IMG/VR virus record: IMGVR_UViG_3300017958_000050
Span: 1 to 26,767 of that record
DNA from: a virus
DNA: 26,767 nucleotides
Strand: one strand, 5' to 3'
Position 1 is the first letter of the stretch; every line of letters starts with the position of its first letter. Positions 18,701 to 22,871 of the stretch are shown in pieces. The notes below the pieces were generated by a model. The model did no database searches and was not told the origin of the DNA. It saw nothing but the letters and a program-made list of their open reading frames with translations. The position numbers and the translations under genes were made by a program.

Positions 18701-18914
18701 TGTCTGTATTTTTAAAAGCTCTAGCATGACGTCTGCCTATATATCCGCTAAGTTTTTCTGCTACTCCTGGTGACAGTAGTTGGTCTATAGTACTTGCTAA
18801 AAACTTCCTATTAGGTTCTGTCCTAAAATATCTAGGCAAAAATTCAGCAGATTCTCTTTTATCAGGACGTTCTCCTGGAAGCGGATATTCGTTTTGATTA
18901 TCGTCGTATGCCAT
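3714..18914 (-). CDS. Giant multidomain virion structural (baseplate-associated) protein, 5066 aa
   Basis: A single uninterrupted frame of 5066 residues, five times T4 gp7 (1032 aa), in the gene position of gp7 directly after gp6 (TAATG coupling, weak GGAA SD). Approximate domains: 10-165, FLPRYFRTEPNRKFLASTIDQLL and the YYAWNPNIDWDKFVNYREYFW block typical of large marine myophage structural proteins; 193-289, cupredoxin-like beta domain; 375-420, ITINRASKDLNAWTRYNRWFH; 815-915, helical; 1005-1180, WEMLGFTIKPEWWEEQYGP block; 1446-1492 and 1703-1747, CBM5/12-like modules; 1749-1910, helical (KLAQHLIGYQ, GTQNSLSKLFDAL); 2105-3280, FG-GAP propeller with large insertions, including two more CBM-like modules at 2290 and 2942; 3640-3727 and 4025-4118, GxGY modules; about 4130-5066, tandem beta-sandwich repeats, a PGVLFIDGERIEYF/LRRGTLGTG block and a conserved ending. 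No membrane segment or signal peptide. Role inferred: wedge/peripheral baseplate scaffold with adhesive surfaces. The frame and structural nature are secure; the exact function is unknown. Confidence 0.88.
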   Translation of the reverse strand: MAYDDNQNEYPLPGERPDKRESAEFLPRYFRTEPNRKFLASTIDQLLSPGVAEKLSGYIGRRHARAFKNTDNYIPDFSTNRENYQLEPSVVIKDSLDNVTFFKDYNDYINQLDSFGGSVKDHSRLNAGEYYAWNPNIDWDKFVNYREYFWLPTGPDSVDVFGQTRDIESTYSVSIEENNDNTVYKFSPPGLTQNPSLTLYRGVTYRFDIDTPGFPIAFATSRKLNDNGEFTAIYSDGQTKIEELEDDNTQEVEFVENGYIEFTVPLNAPDVLYYVSSTNIDTSGLIKVYDLVDATFIDVDEIIGKKSYKTEAGFELSNGMKVKFRGTVTPAKYAESEWYVEGVGEKIKFIDQQTLIIPSVYSDDIPVPFDSNEFDKLPFANANSYAGSKDYITINRASKDLNAWTRYNRWFHKSVIEKTAEINNTDLSLDQDTRAKRPIIEFNAGLKLFNFGSESKIDVDLIDTFTRDVFSDIEGSTGYNIDTVDITDGMRILFTADTDIRVKNKIYQVEFITHNNIRQIALRETDDTDPVVGETILVKQGAKNSGKIWHYTGGTWAAGQEKTKVNQQPLFEIYDEEGNPYSDQTVYDGSTFFGNKIFSYKIGTGANDPELGFPLSYRSIQNSGDIVFEFNLLTESMEYQIDNVTETKNTDIGFLRKYDSLDTFTYVNGWSKPKFHSKQSILRQYVVDNNNLDKFKIDVYSKPNTIDNLWLRVYVNNELQKENVDYVRETTALDEVFVRFNNPLLVNDVVLLKTRADADKTSEGYYEIPYNLERNPQNENLSTFTLGEVNDHVDSMIEELNNFEGIYPGPSNLRDLGNLNPFGTKFLKHSHPLNLAIYHTTNTEANLIKAIKYARSEYAKFKRQFLQVAYTLGYDGPVKEHVDRILKEVNKDKTKESPFYFSDMLAYTAAKRTIFEVEDPGNVFFALSQPFLLDTLSSKAVGVYLNGTQLIFGRDYTFNEEGFCIITATKQNGDVIELYQYETSDGCFIPPTPTKLGFYPKYRPEIYIDDTYLEPTKVIQGHDGSITKAYDDFRDDLILELEKRIFNNLKQEYRKDIFDIHKLQKGIFRETGIAKKDIDASMISDFTQWLSVAGNPDYSDNSTWFNSANTFTFNYSFTESPNNKPLKGFWRSVYRQAYDTDRPHTHPWEMLGFTIKPEWWEEQYGPAPYTRDNFVLWEDLQNGVVRQPNAPIKILDEYKRPSLMNHIPVNAAGQLISPLESNLAQGHVPVLARTQFAYGDEAPVETAWRRSSEYPFALLTAFSLNKPAETIGVGFDLSRLYRNLAGQIVYRESQKPIDIKNIVFPNSIQDTSRVLTSGLVNYMSNYLASDITISYQKYKNDLKAINNQLSYKLGGFTEKQKFQLLLDSRSPTNQSNVFVPQENYKIFLNKSSAVQTVNYSGVIVEKAPSGYSVRGYDSLNPVFSYYPAIEKTSDRAITIGGISEPFLDWATGQQYLKGQNIRYENTFYRTINSHRSTNVFDNNNFEIISQLPIQGGATAFIRKNFETEISQLPYGTVLRDLQEVVDFLLGYGVYLDSIGFKFEYYDNDQRAIQNFQQSIKEFLFWTTQNWQDGSILTISPGANRIKFETEYAVVDDLFSTFYPYSILRADANKIDPEFVDVFRDGNKCEISLKNTNSGLYNIRLNLVQTEHVVLLDNTTVFNDVIYDLAPGYRQERIKVVGYRSDNWQGSLSVPGFIYDAAETTEWLPYTDYQLGQIVKYKEFFYSANTVVEGSATFNSKEWVRLSEKPEATLLTNLDYKASQFADFYDLDTDNFDTEQQKLAQHLIGYQKRQYLANIINDDVSQYKFYQGFIQDKGTQNSLSKLFDALASADKESLDFYEEWAIRLGQYGAADGFDEIEYILDESKFKLSPQPVELVQSIPSNTRDDIYRIKPYEVYLAPENYDHSPFPTKASTFTEQIKTAGYVNPDDVDYSFVQKSFITSTGVIPSGEYAWIAQEGDSWTVFKSTSIDNFVTTATVTVDTGNTVELTLAKAVNNAIKPGDIIGILDIENLEGYHVVQSVGANTLILPKPNAFINPVENGNGILTTFDTVRFSNFIELNEYAQKSLENFDIAWIDNDGSDNWSVYKNTKVYDVHNLIENPQGNTDSTRDYFGSAMSVNDNNTILAIGSPDYFAQGAVDDVRISQNSGYDANRTPGTYTDLELFNYTGTGTGARFTVVIDGLGNATISVTNPGVGYTGGEEVSINVTDIGGTGSDLKFFIVTNKGGVVNVYTRGNESGNYRLLQTIAPDTNILADITEPTRFGASVAVSGDGKYLAVGSPNASRVLTRYRGEFDPNIDYEKNQIVSYNESLWQARKQVLGSEDNILYTSFDAYSFIAEQSDSTDIKLLLAGNNRFNGTSIDHLLIRAPKDQYEGTEIGDTIVLKWNNYSVANLANPVTSVEPFLGIYSPAITTSTLTGNHIIQKKIDHVFNVENYTVLPEIGDIIKTATASGKVEYLYNDVATREAVIYLSETNGIFLQTDDIFLDEDVLIGTYAEDNFNNIDVLGGYWLINTTSYLVNSSNSTDTGRGLIFRDVLNLRGDDGDPATPDGRTIPYYYYNIQDNIQEITYVNENDRVSFLTHLSYTGIFDTTIEERPSPWWVVRTPIELSNNLNAGDQFKFYVDTLGSIDLTGTGLSSELLNNTHTIVEEWDGYIDMEFTEFQTVDLEPDGNLGDPIEPTPKYEFDQDGNLITRGPGLYSTVRDLVTGATAEVMFYQRQFNNVRLYVSNVTGNWLSGSRFGETAAIERVGSPSRTMGEVLETSLGSAEVGKLFLISEGVTSTGVGTDLSTGNDFDATTNTLDLEPQQRDIEYWFYEEENILGVPRVPSYPDSRNNEWNQIFNLPASEFGVDSTFTNEGLFSIYEKAPLGEYQLINYFTLPDRGSERKLGYKLKFAKNNNLYSLFVAEEGNETVNNNGKIYIIKKGSDGVFEYDWEIGKDRNYRGEFDNTSDYSAGELVIFNDTLYQAVTNLAAGEFLLSNWTEYSDNISRLGFIPSSASLKLPAESIFDPHSDGLETGILKFARDFSVSSNGGVVAVSASLVGSDSTSNNAIAIYRRINGNYQFVQEIYGEDDISGFGISIDLSDDGNYLAIGENLADDNKINQGKVYIYQLQNQQFTLVQTLSSANNETNEKFGSKVAFDGQVLAVTGLQSDAVNPTTFDIYSQRNINSSSLYNSKYATDRESPLSPARTTIDGNHTIFTTRTEDTGVVYMFENINGSFVYSESLSYQDEDYFYLGENLNLKKNHVYVATPRVTKEDHQGTILEYRKPNGTNAWNVLRQPVPVVNVDKFRGAYIYNIKTNKIIDYIDILDPVQGKIAGPAEAEISYKTLYDPALYNVINEDFQEQNTSAWGENATGKIWWNLRNVRFYNTYQADTIFQTNFWNTIFPGTSIEIYEWTESTYSPSEWDSLSGTAEGEVLGITGTTRYGDRFYTQKQKYDPVAQRFTNVFYYWVRNKRTVPLLEDRNLSADDIRALIENPFQEGYKFAALLSNNKFALYNCNLDVEDKDVAINFSYWTIENQEQNIHTEYQLMTEGLETSLPKTDIETKWFDSLIGYDEYQRPVPDPELSDKQKYGTLFKPRQSWFKNQPEALKQVIDRINSVAKTVVLSDLADFSVLNEKDPLPNINSNLYDNAVDTYADIEFIGTAKVVQAELTPLIVDGEIVQVEITNPGRGYIQPPSYKIVGEGSGADLRIDIDALGKVSNVTVLRGGKNYTESTTIKTRKFSVLVRADENATGRWTINEFDSVEKVWSRITTQAYDVSKFWQYVDWYAPDYNEFSGIDEIIDATYELSSLELDLGSIVKINSVGSGGWLLLEKIADVDTEDYTINYRTIGRENGTIEFLSSLYDAVANRTGFDTTSFDARYYDIQPIIETRKILQTIRDDIFVDELRVEYNKLFFASLRYVFAEQNYVDWAFKTSFVKSKHNVGELEQRLTFNNDNLENYQEYVNEVKPFKTKIREYISGYDKIEPTNSVTTDFDLPASYSSITKQIVPESAKTTTTGITGISEEMQQYPKKHWLDNVGFSVTEVNIAEPGSGFLQEPVISLVGGGGSGATAKAYIGDGKITRIQVLSEGSGYITAPQVVINGSQEDGSVEARASAVLGNTKVRGVHIRSKFDRVSGNFYITNLAQTENFVGTGADLKFTLKWPIDLKSTRTVVSIDGIESLRSQYIVSNVDDNSKSYSRKLGRIEFIDPPASGTDIKIEYFYDINLLNAQDRINFFYDPTTGMIGKDVAQLMDGIDYGGVEVKSLQFDAPAGWDTNEWFASTWDTYDNTFEDEIFRTDSSTLTIELQQPLEVDIVYNIYKNGVRIDDPNFGTGNPITNPNAIVQSITGAGETEIDVSESGLNIPLIDGDVLIVRKTTSDGSFLPDPLAYDTQLTGGDLQYNTAKGINAEEINIDGDGFVTPTTSKGPEELVPGQLVDTLDIRVYHRVGDGASTIYSQNYITDGTTAVYDLGVKPNTNQAVFVRLDKVNLDETAYTLDVTNNTVTFSTVPTAGSELNILTMGISGEQILDIDEFVADGTSIIYELDIPYQTGSTHYVQANRESVDVIVFETENNKFGLNFTIAPVAGTVISYGIFYASGTNYSHVKRDTFYADGSTLAFQLSNIPFNAPPVTHKAIVTVGDKILNPGYNQRFEVTSTREYQLQLFQQPNVSLLPDQIDVYLNGLKLEQTISYRYDIFNTSVVLFSGVGTTGDVLEVFVNDDGEYTFDTETNELIIDTSVAMPIDTKVEVLQFSNHDIQDMTRINYDVVNRTTLSSGTSEYVEYHNLTTGLIKLRGQALDAQYVWVAVNGNQLIPSVDYYVTDDRYYIQIVQTLSENDVIDIVHFRASLLNERFGFRQFKDMLNRTHYKRLNDTYTFELAQDLNWYDLRVEVVDGSNLTEPNKLKNMPGVLFIDGERIEYFVKEGNTLRQLRRGTLGTGVKQVYTAGTRIFDQSAKETIPYKDELISTVLTPDGSTGNFELDFTPSSADDFEVFAGGKRLRKNVIDVFDPTIDQDSPEADVEAEAEFNVTDNILTLNYVPSINEKIIVVRKQGKVWNPTGTSLTEAENDIARFLRDATVDLPE
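3795..5625 (-). repeat. C-terminal tandem beta-sandwich repeats of the giant protein
   Basis: This is protein-level repetition of about 70-90 residues per unit. Each unit opens 'F-ADGS/T---F-L', continues to a 'V-V-G/L--Y' strand and closes with 'V-F---P--G--I-I--F'. Clear unit starts are YITDGTTAVYDLG, FVADGTSIIYELD, FYADGSTLAFQLS and LTPDGSTGNFELD; others are more divergent (LSSGTSEYVEYHN). Earlier relatives occur at about residue 4130 (FVGTGADLKFTLK). The DNA copies are too diverged to be called DNA repeats. The region also holds the PGVLFIDGERIEYF...LRRGTLGTG block at about residues 4887-4918. Such units are common as stalks or spacers in marine phage adhesins. Confidence 0.6.
6605..6840 (-). 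repeat. GxGY-type beta module, copy 3, in giant protein
   Basis: Residues about 4025-4103. The unit has two half-repeats: EPGSGFLQEPVISLVGGGGSG with ATAKAYIGDGKITRIQV, then SEGSGYITAPQVVINGSQ. The scheme 'V--I-V---GSGY--AP-V---GGGG-GA-A-A---G-I' is a short beta repeat seen in several marine phage structural proteins. Two related copies occur in the same protein (7735-7985 and 12240-12445). Function unknown. Confidence 0.6.
7735..7985 (-). repeat. GxGY-type beta module, copy 2, in giant protein
   Basis: Residues about 3644-3727. Half-repeats are TNPGRGYIQPPSYKIVGEGS with GADLRIDIDALGKVSNVTV, then LRGGKNYTESTTI, where the second GxGY is degenerate (GGKNY). It follows a region containing an LIVDGEIVQVEI strand. 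It is the same module type as copies 1 and 3. Confidence 0.55.
9961..10091 (-). repeat. CBM5/12-like carbohydrate-binding module, copy 4
   Basis: Residues about 2942-2985: YRGEFDNTSDYSAGELVIFN, then DTLYQAV, then a NWTEYS end. This follows the chitin-binding (CBM5/12) scheme 'W/F----Y--G--V-Y-G--Y-A------P-----W'. It opens with the same YRGEFD hexamer as copy 3 and lies between propeller blades. Confidence 0.5.
11940..12047 (-). repeat. CBM5/12-like carbohydrate-binding module, copy 3
   Basis: Residues about 2290-2325: YRGEFDPNIDYEKNQIVSYN followed by ESLWQARKQV. It matches the aromatic and glycine spacing of CBM5/12 domains, but the closing Trp strand is not obvious. It begins directly after the AVGSPNAS strand of a propeller blade. 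Confidence 0.45.
12240..12445 (-). repeat. GxGY-type beta module, copy 1, inserted in a propeller blade
   Basis: Residues about 2157-2225: FNYTGTGTGARFTVVIDGLG, then TNPGVGYTGGEEVSINV and GGTGSDLKFFIVTNKGG. It separates AIGSPDYF from VVNVYTRG, two strands that are adjacent in an ordinary FG-GAP blade. It is therefore best read as a domain inserted into a loop. Confidence 0.55.
13674..13808 (-). repeat. CBM5/12-like carbohydrate-binding module, copy 2
   Basis: Residues about 1703-1747: TTEWLPYTDYQLGQIVKYKE, then FFYSANTVVEG, then EWVRLSE. This is the best match of the four to the CBM5/12 scheme, with the opening Trp, Y--GQIV-Y, FYSA and closing EW--L all present. A helical domain typical of marine phage giant proteins follows. 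Confidence 0.55.
14439..14580 (-). repeat. CBM5/12-like carbohydrate-binding module, copy 1
   Basis: Residues about 1446-1492: FLDWATGQQYLKGQNIRYEN, then TFYRTINSH and NNNFEIISQLP. The opening Trp, Y-KGQ-I-Y and FYR strands fit the CBM5/12 scheme. The closing Trp is replaced by Phe. Confidence 0.45.
18048..18337 (-). other. Cupredoxin-like beta domain near the N-terminus of the giant protein
   Basis: Residues about 193-289: LYRGVTYRFDIDTPGFPIAF, then YIEFTVPLNAPDVLYYVSS, then SGLIKVYD. The order 'G-TY-F-----G-P ... F-VP--AP--LYY-C--H--M-G-I-V' is a recurring cupredoxin-like module in cyanophage structural proteins. Here the usual Cys/His/Met copper-type ligands are absent (YYVSSTN in place of YY-C--H), so it is a structural module, not a metal site. 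The assignment rests on pattern memory. Confidence 0.4.
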
Positions 18915-21900
18915 TAATAACTATTTCCGTTGCTAGAACTTGAAAGACCAGTTGAATTAGTGCTTCCGCTTGTTAATACGGTTCCTGATGCATTAAGACG
19001 TGTTGCTGTAATAGCATCAATAATTTCAACATTATCAACTGTCGAACCGTTAATAAAAATTTCATCAGTTTCAGATTTTATTTCAAACAAACTTCCAAAT
19101 CCTTGTGATTGCTGGACTGGAACTAGCACCACTGTGACTACATCTGGTGCTAATTGATTCATTATATATGTTGCTAACTCTGTAAAATAAAAAGTTTCTC
19201 CAAACTCCCAATTTTCTAATGCAAAAAACTGATTTATAGCTGATATTACTCTAGTTCTAATATCATTGTCATCTAACACTAAGTCTGGATTTTTTACAAT
19301 TTTAAATTTTGCTTGCAAGGTTTCTTCTGCCTTTGGTCCAAATAAGACTTTGTACTTAACAGGATGATAGATTATTTCATCGCTTATTGATTTAATCTTG
19401 TTAATGTCAGCTGCATAATTTCTAAATAATTGATCGCTGCTTGGAGGTCTAGGTTGTGTTGCTAGTGCTCCATTCAGCCATAAACGATACTCTGTGTCGT
19501 ATCCTTTTGTTAACATAAACACATCCATTATGTTAGAAGCACTTGGATCTATTCTAATATTGCTATCTGCAGCATGAACATACTGAAATTGTAATTGTGA
19601 TCTACCTTTAAAAGCTATAAAATCATTAGTAGTAGTTAAAACTTCATTAACAGTATCTAACTTTTTAAATACATTAGACAAAGTTATATAAAATATTTGA
19701 CCATTATCGTATGAACTATACGGTCCTATACCTGTTTCGCTATCTAAAGTAATAATATTAACTTCGTCTGAACTAATATATCGATAATCTTCTGTTTGGT
19801 CAGTGGTTAAATACCTTTCTTGGAATATAAATTTACTATTAGGATTTACATCTTCTTGGACTATCTCAGTAAAAATATCAGGATCATCAACAACACCGTC
19901 GTCATCAGAATCAAAAAATCCTACTTCAACTTTTTTGCTGTCAACGTATCCTTCTCTATCTCTATATGCTTTTAATATTTCCCAATCAAAATTTCTTGTA
20001 AACGGAGCAGTGTCGTCTGGTTTTGTATTGATGCTTAAAACAGATATTCTATCTTTTATAATTTTTCCAGTTTTAGAATCATAAATTTTATCCGAGTCAT
20101 CATAATAGAATTTTAATTCTTCATCGCTTTCGTAGACGTAACGCAGTCCTCTGCTAGTTACATCATAACTTTCACCATTGGTTTGAAATAACACTAACCA
20201 ACTAGCATCTAATTGTTGGTTACTTATGTCTCCTGTTTTACCTGTAGAAAACTCTGCTGACAGATTTAAATTAGTTTCTGTAATAAGTCTCCAAACCCGT
20301 GTAGCAACATCGTATCTTAAACCAAATGTATTGTAATTAAATGCTTGATCAATTATTTGTGTCTTAACGTCATTTAACAGCGAAGTTGTAAACTTTGGTA
20401 TAATTTGTTCTAATATGGCTTCGGACGGAATAATATCATTAAAAACAAGTGGTCCTAAGCCTGTAGCAAGATTTTCAGTTCCGTCGTTGCTTACACCAAT
20501 TACCTTTGTCCATTTATAATTTAATGAACCTTTATGATCAGCAGGTCCTTCCATTAATGTTCCGTCGGGCATAAAATGATACCCAGCTGGCGGAACAAAT
20601 TTGAGCAGGGCACCTGTTTCTATATATCTAAATGCATTAGCAGTAAAAGTACCTACAGGATAGTCAGTGCCATCAGGATCTTGTAATTTTCCTGTTGCGC
20701 GATTTGTGTCTTTTGTTTCTTGCAAGAAGGACGCCTGCAAGTCTGTTACTAGAATTGGAGGAAATTTATCATAATAAAAATTGGTCATTTTTCTATCTTT
20801 TAAGATAGGTTCTATAGTATTAACAATAATTCCTTCAATATCTGTTTGTGTTGTAAATCTAAATTTATTTGCAAGTTCAACATACTCTTTGTATAAGATG
20901 CCATCTTCTCCAAATAAATTTGTTTTAGAATATTTTCCAGTAGCATCTAATAGATCAAAGTACCGACTTATTCCACTTGCTGTTCTGTTTACAGATTTGA
21001 CTTTGATAATTTCTTGGCTTACCGATAAAGGTCCAATATTATAATCTTCTGCTGTGATTAATCTATTTTGTGTGTAATATGTTGTTGGCGCATTTACTTT
21101 TATGCTATCATTAGTTTCAGTAGTCGCACCATTTGATACAGTATATCGCAATTCAAACGTAAGTGTTAAATTTTCTTTTGTATTATTTTTGCTGATATAT
21201 GGTATTTTGATAGACACTCCTGTCATATCTGCAGGTTTTATCCTTATTGCAGCATTAGCACTTACTCTGTAATAAGATCTAAATCTGCCTCTAGGCAAAT
21301 TGCCAAATACACCATCACTAAAAATTAAGTTTGCTCTATCATCTACTCTTGTTAAAACTGAATATATATTTTTTATATTTTTAGAAAGACTGTTATAGAT
21401 AATATTATTACCTTCGGTAGAATCTACCTTAGTCCATTCTGTTTGCTCTGCTCCGTTGCTGTCTAATTCATATACCCATACATCTGTATTGTTAATGTTC
21501 GGAGTATCAATACTGATTATTTCATTAGCAGCAGGATTTGATATTGCAAAATCAGCTGACTCTAGCTCTCCTTGACGGAAATGAGCAAAAAATCCTGTGT
21601 TACTGCTAGAAGGGCCTGCTCCGTCGTTCCTATACAAAATTGATAACGGATTCCCTAGTCTAGGTGATTCTTCAATTATGTTACCGTCAACTATATCAGC
21701 TGGAACTACTTCAAAGGGATAAGTTACTCCCTGAACACTTCTTCTAAAATTAAAAACAGGAAGAGTTGCGTTTCGACTTGCAATTTTATATTTCTGTGTT
21801 GAAATACCATTTACTACGTCTTTTTTAACTGGCTGGCCAAAAAGATTATTTACAGGAAACGATGCATTTAACACTTTGGTAAATTGTTCATTCCAGTTAG

Positions 21901-22348
21901 AATTGCTAGGATCATTCCATACTATAGTTTGTCCAGAAAGGTCAAACCCGTTAGAATCAACAACAGATTCTGTTGTTTGGACACTTTGTATTTTTAGCAA
22001 ACCATTACTGGCTTGATTTCTTTTAGCATTATACGATAGCAATCTTGCAAGACGTAAAACACTTTCTCTACGTTCAGCAAGCTCAAGAAAATTATCTCTT
22101 GCGTTTAAATCAATTCTAAATGAAATATTCTGCCCGAGAAAGGCAATTAAATCAATTAATGCAAGATATTCAGAACTTTCAATATAGTCGTTAAAATCTT
22201 CTGGGTAATTTTGACGCAGATAGTTAATCATTGTGCGTCTTAGATTGTCAAAGTCGTAACTCTGGAAATCAGCGTTACGGAAACTTTGATAAATTCGCTT
22301 CCAATCTTCTGCGAGTAATAATCTATTTTGTCTATCAGTTGCTGCCAT
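18914..22348 (-). CDS. 6: Baseplate wedge subunit gp6
   Basis: In T4, gp6 forms the inner ring that joins the wedges around the hub, binding gp7, gp25 and gp53. The N-terminus here is a clear gp6 signature: LLLAEDWKRIYQSF, the SYDFDNLRRTMINYLRQNYP segment, then YLALIDLIAFLGQNISFRID and LNARDNFLELAERRESVLRL. At about 423-475 is the TYYTQNRLITAEDYN ... VNRTASGISRYFDL block. The C-terminus (about 1010-1120) has PDVVTVVLVPVQQSQGFGSL and DEIFINGSTVD, like the T4 gp6 dimerisation region. At 1144 residues it is much longer than T4 gp6 (660); the extra length is mainly in the middle (about 480-1000), where I see no known domain. It has a late promoter and an AGGA site 6 bases before the ATG, and it ends in a TAATG overlap with the giant gene, implying linked translation and a shared complex. 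Confidence 0.93.
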   Translation of the reverse strand: MAATDRQNRLLLAEDWKRIYQSFRNADFQSYDFDNLRRTMINYLRQNYPEDFNDYIESSEYLALIDLIAFLGQNISFRIDLNARDNFLELAERRESVLRLARLLSYNAKRNQASNGLLKIQSVQTTESVVDSNGFDLSGQTIVWNDPSNSNWNEQFTKVLNASFPVNNLFGQPVKKDVVNGISTQKYKIASRNATLPVFNFRRSVQGVTYPFEVVPADIVDGNIIEESPRLGNPLSILYRNDGAGPSSSNTGFFAHFRQGELESADFAISNPAANEIISIDTPNINNTDVWVYELDSNGAEQTEWTKVDSTEGNNIIYNSLSKNIKNIYSVLTRVDDRANLIFSDGVFGNLPRGRFRSYYRVSANAAIRIKPADMTGVSIKIPYISKNNTKENLTLTFELRYTVSNGATTETNDSIKVNAPTTYYTQNRLITAEDYNIGPLSVSQEIIKVKSVNRTASGISRYFDLLDATGKYSKTNLFGEDGILYKEYVELANKFRFTTQTDIEGIIVNTIEPILKDRKMTNFYYDKFPPILVTDLQASFLQETKDTNRATGKLQDPDGTDYPVGTFTANAFRYIETGALLKFVPPAGYHFMPDGTLMEGPADHKGSLNYKWTKVIGVSNDGTENLATGLGPLVFNDIIPSEAILEQIIPKFTTSLLNDVKTQIIDQAFNYNTFGLRYDVATRVWRLITETNLNLSAEFSTGKTGDISNQQLDASWLVLFQTNGESYDVTSRGLRYVYESDEELKFYYDDSDKIYDSKTGKIIKDRISVLSINTKPDDTAPFTRNFDWEILKAYRDREGYVDSKKVEVGFFDSDDDGVVDDPDIFTEIVQEDVNPNSKFIFQERYLTTDQTEDYRYISSDEVNIITLDSETGIGPYSSYDNGQIFYITLSNVFKKLDTVNEVLTTTNDFIAFKGRSQLQFQYVHAADSNIRIDPSASNIMDVFMLTKGYDTEYRLWLNGALATQPRPPSSDQLFRNYAADINKIKSISDEIIYHPVKYKVLFGPKAEETLQAKFKIVKNPDLVLDDNDIRTRVISAINQFFALENWEFGETFYFTELATYIMNQLAPDVVTVVLVPVQQSQGFGSLFEIKSETDEIFINGSTVDNVEIIDAITATRLNASGTVLTSGSTNSTGLSSSSNGNSY

Positions 22349-22354
22349 GAGTTA

Positions 22355-22358
22355 TCCT
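22355..22358 (-). promoter_or_regulatory. Ribosome binding site of gp6
   Basis: AGGA on the minus strand, with six bases to the ATG at 22348. It lies within the short leader expected from the late promoter at 22367-22375 and supports the chosen gp6 start. Confidence 0.65.
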
Positions 22359-22366
22359 ATTTCTAA

Positions 22367-22375
22367 TATTTATTC
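22367..22375 (-). promoter_or_regulatory. Predicted T4-type late promoter (GAATAAATA) for gp6
   Basis: GAATAAATA on the minus strand ends 18 bases before the gp6 ATG, in the largest gap of the window (22349-22412, 64 bases). The core AATAAATA matches seven of the eight bases of T4 TATAAATA. The start site would fall near 22361, giving a leader of about 13 bases that holds the AGGA site. The rest of the gap is AT-rich and contains a TACGTA palindrome but no convincing terminator hairpin. Confidence 0.6.
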
Positions 22376-22412
22376 GAAACGATTATGTACGTATATTATT
22401 AGACAGTAAAAT

Positions 22413-22853
22413 TTAACTGATAAAACCGTTATTTTGGTCGAACGTAAACTGTAACTTTTCAGAAATGTTATAAGGTATATAAAATAGCTCACATTCTATT
22501 CTTATGCCGCTTTCAAAGCTGTCAATAACAATACTTTCTACTTGGACACGAGGATCATAGTTGACAATTCTAGTTACATCAGTTTGTATTGCTTGTTTTA
22601 AATTTTCTGTAAGGGGTTCAAACAAAACGTCCCAAATAATTGTGCCAAACTCGGGATTTTCTAGTTTTTCACCTTGACGTATATGGAAGTGATTAATTAG
22701 ATCTTGTTTGATTAAGGCTAGGTCATACAATACAAAAGAGCTATTTTCTTTGTTAATAGTGCTAGTTCCTCTATAAAATCTAGACTTAGGTGCTAAAACA
22801 CGTTTTTTGCCAACGTGCTGTCTTTTATATAAATCTTTTTCTATAGAGCTCAT
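22413..22853 (-). CDS. 25: Baseplate wedge subunit gp25 (gp25/TssE family)
   Basis: gp25 is a small wedge protein that caps gp6 and starts polymerisation of the contractile sheath; it is homologous to TssE of type VI secretion. This 146-residue protein (T4: 132) has the family landmarks: IKQDLINHFHIRQGEKLENP, then EFGTIIWDVLFEP at about residues 68-80, and NYDPRVQVESIVI at about 98-110, which aligns with the conserved EPR motif (Asp in place of Glu). The older 'lysozyme-like' label (PF04965) is not supported by function in T4. It lies 18 bases after the 517-aa gene, with a GGGGG Shine-Dalgarno-like run 10 bases before the ATG, and 64 bases before gp6. The first about 25 residues are basic and extend beyond the core fold. 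Confidence 0.93.
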   Translation of the reverse strand: MSSIEKDLYKRQHVGKKRVLAPKSRFYRGTSTINKENSSFVLYDLALIKQDLINHFHIRQGEKLENPEFGTIIWDVLFEPLTENLKQAIQTDVTRIVNYDPRVQVESIVIDSFESGIRIECELFYIPYNISEKLQFTFDQNNGFIS

Positions 22854-22871
22854 ACTGTATTTACCCCCATA

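Noticed and set aside
3714-18914. Giant protein as tape-measure protein
   Set aside because: It is dominated by beta-sandwich, propeller and CBM-like modules rather than long coiled coil or membrane segments, and it follows gp6 in the baseplate cluster.
22349-22412. TACGTA palindrome as a terminator or operator in the gp25-gp6 gap
   Set aside because: The stem is only three base pairs with no U-run or GC-rich arm, and it could arise by chance.
22413-22853. gp25 as an active lysozyme
   Set aside because: The family name PF04965 suggests it, but T4 gp25 acts as a sheath initiator and no catalytic site is visible here.
22858-22865. GGTAAATA as a normal late promoter for gp25
   Set aside because: Only four bases separate it from the ATG, so transcription would start at or inside the start codon; it is kept only as part of the shared 12-mer observation.
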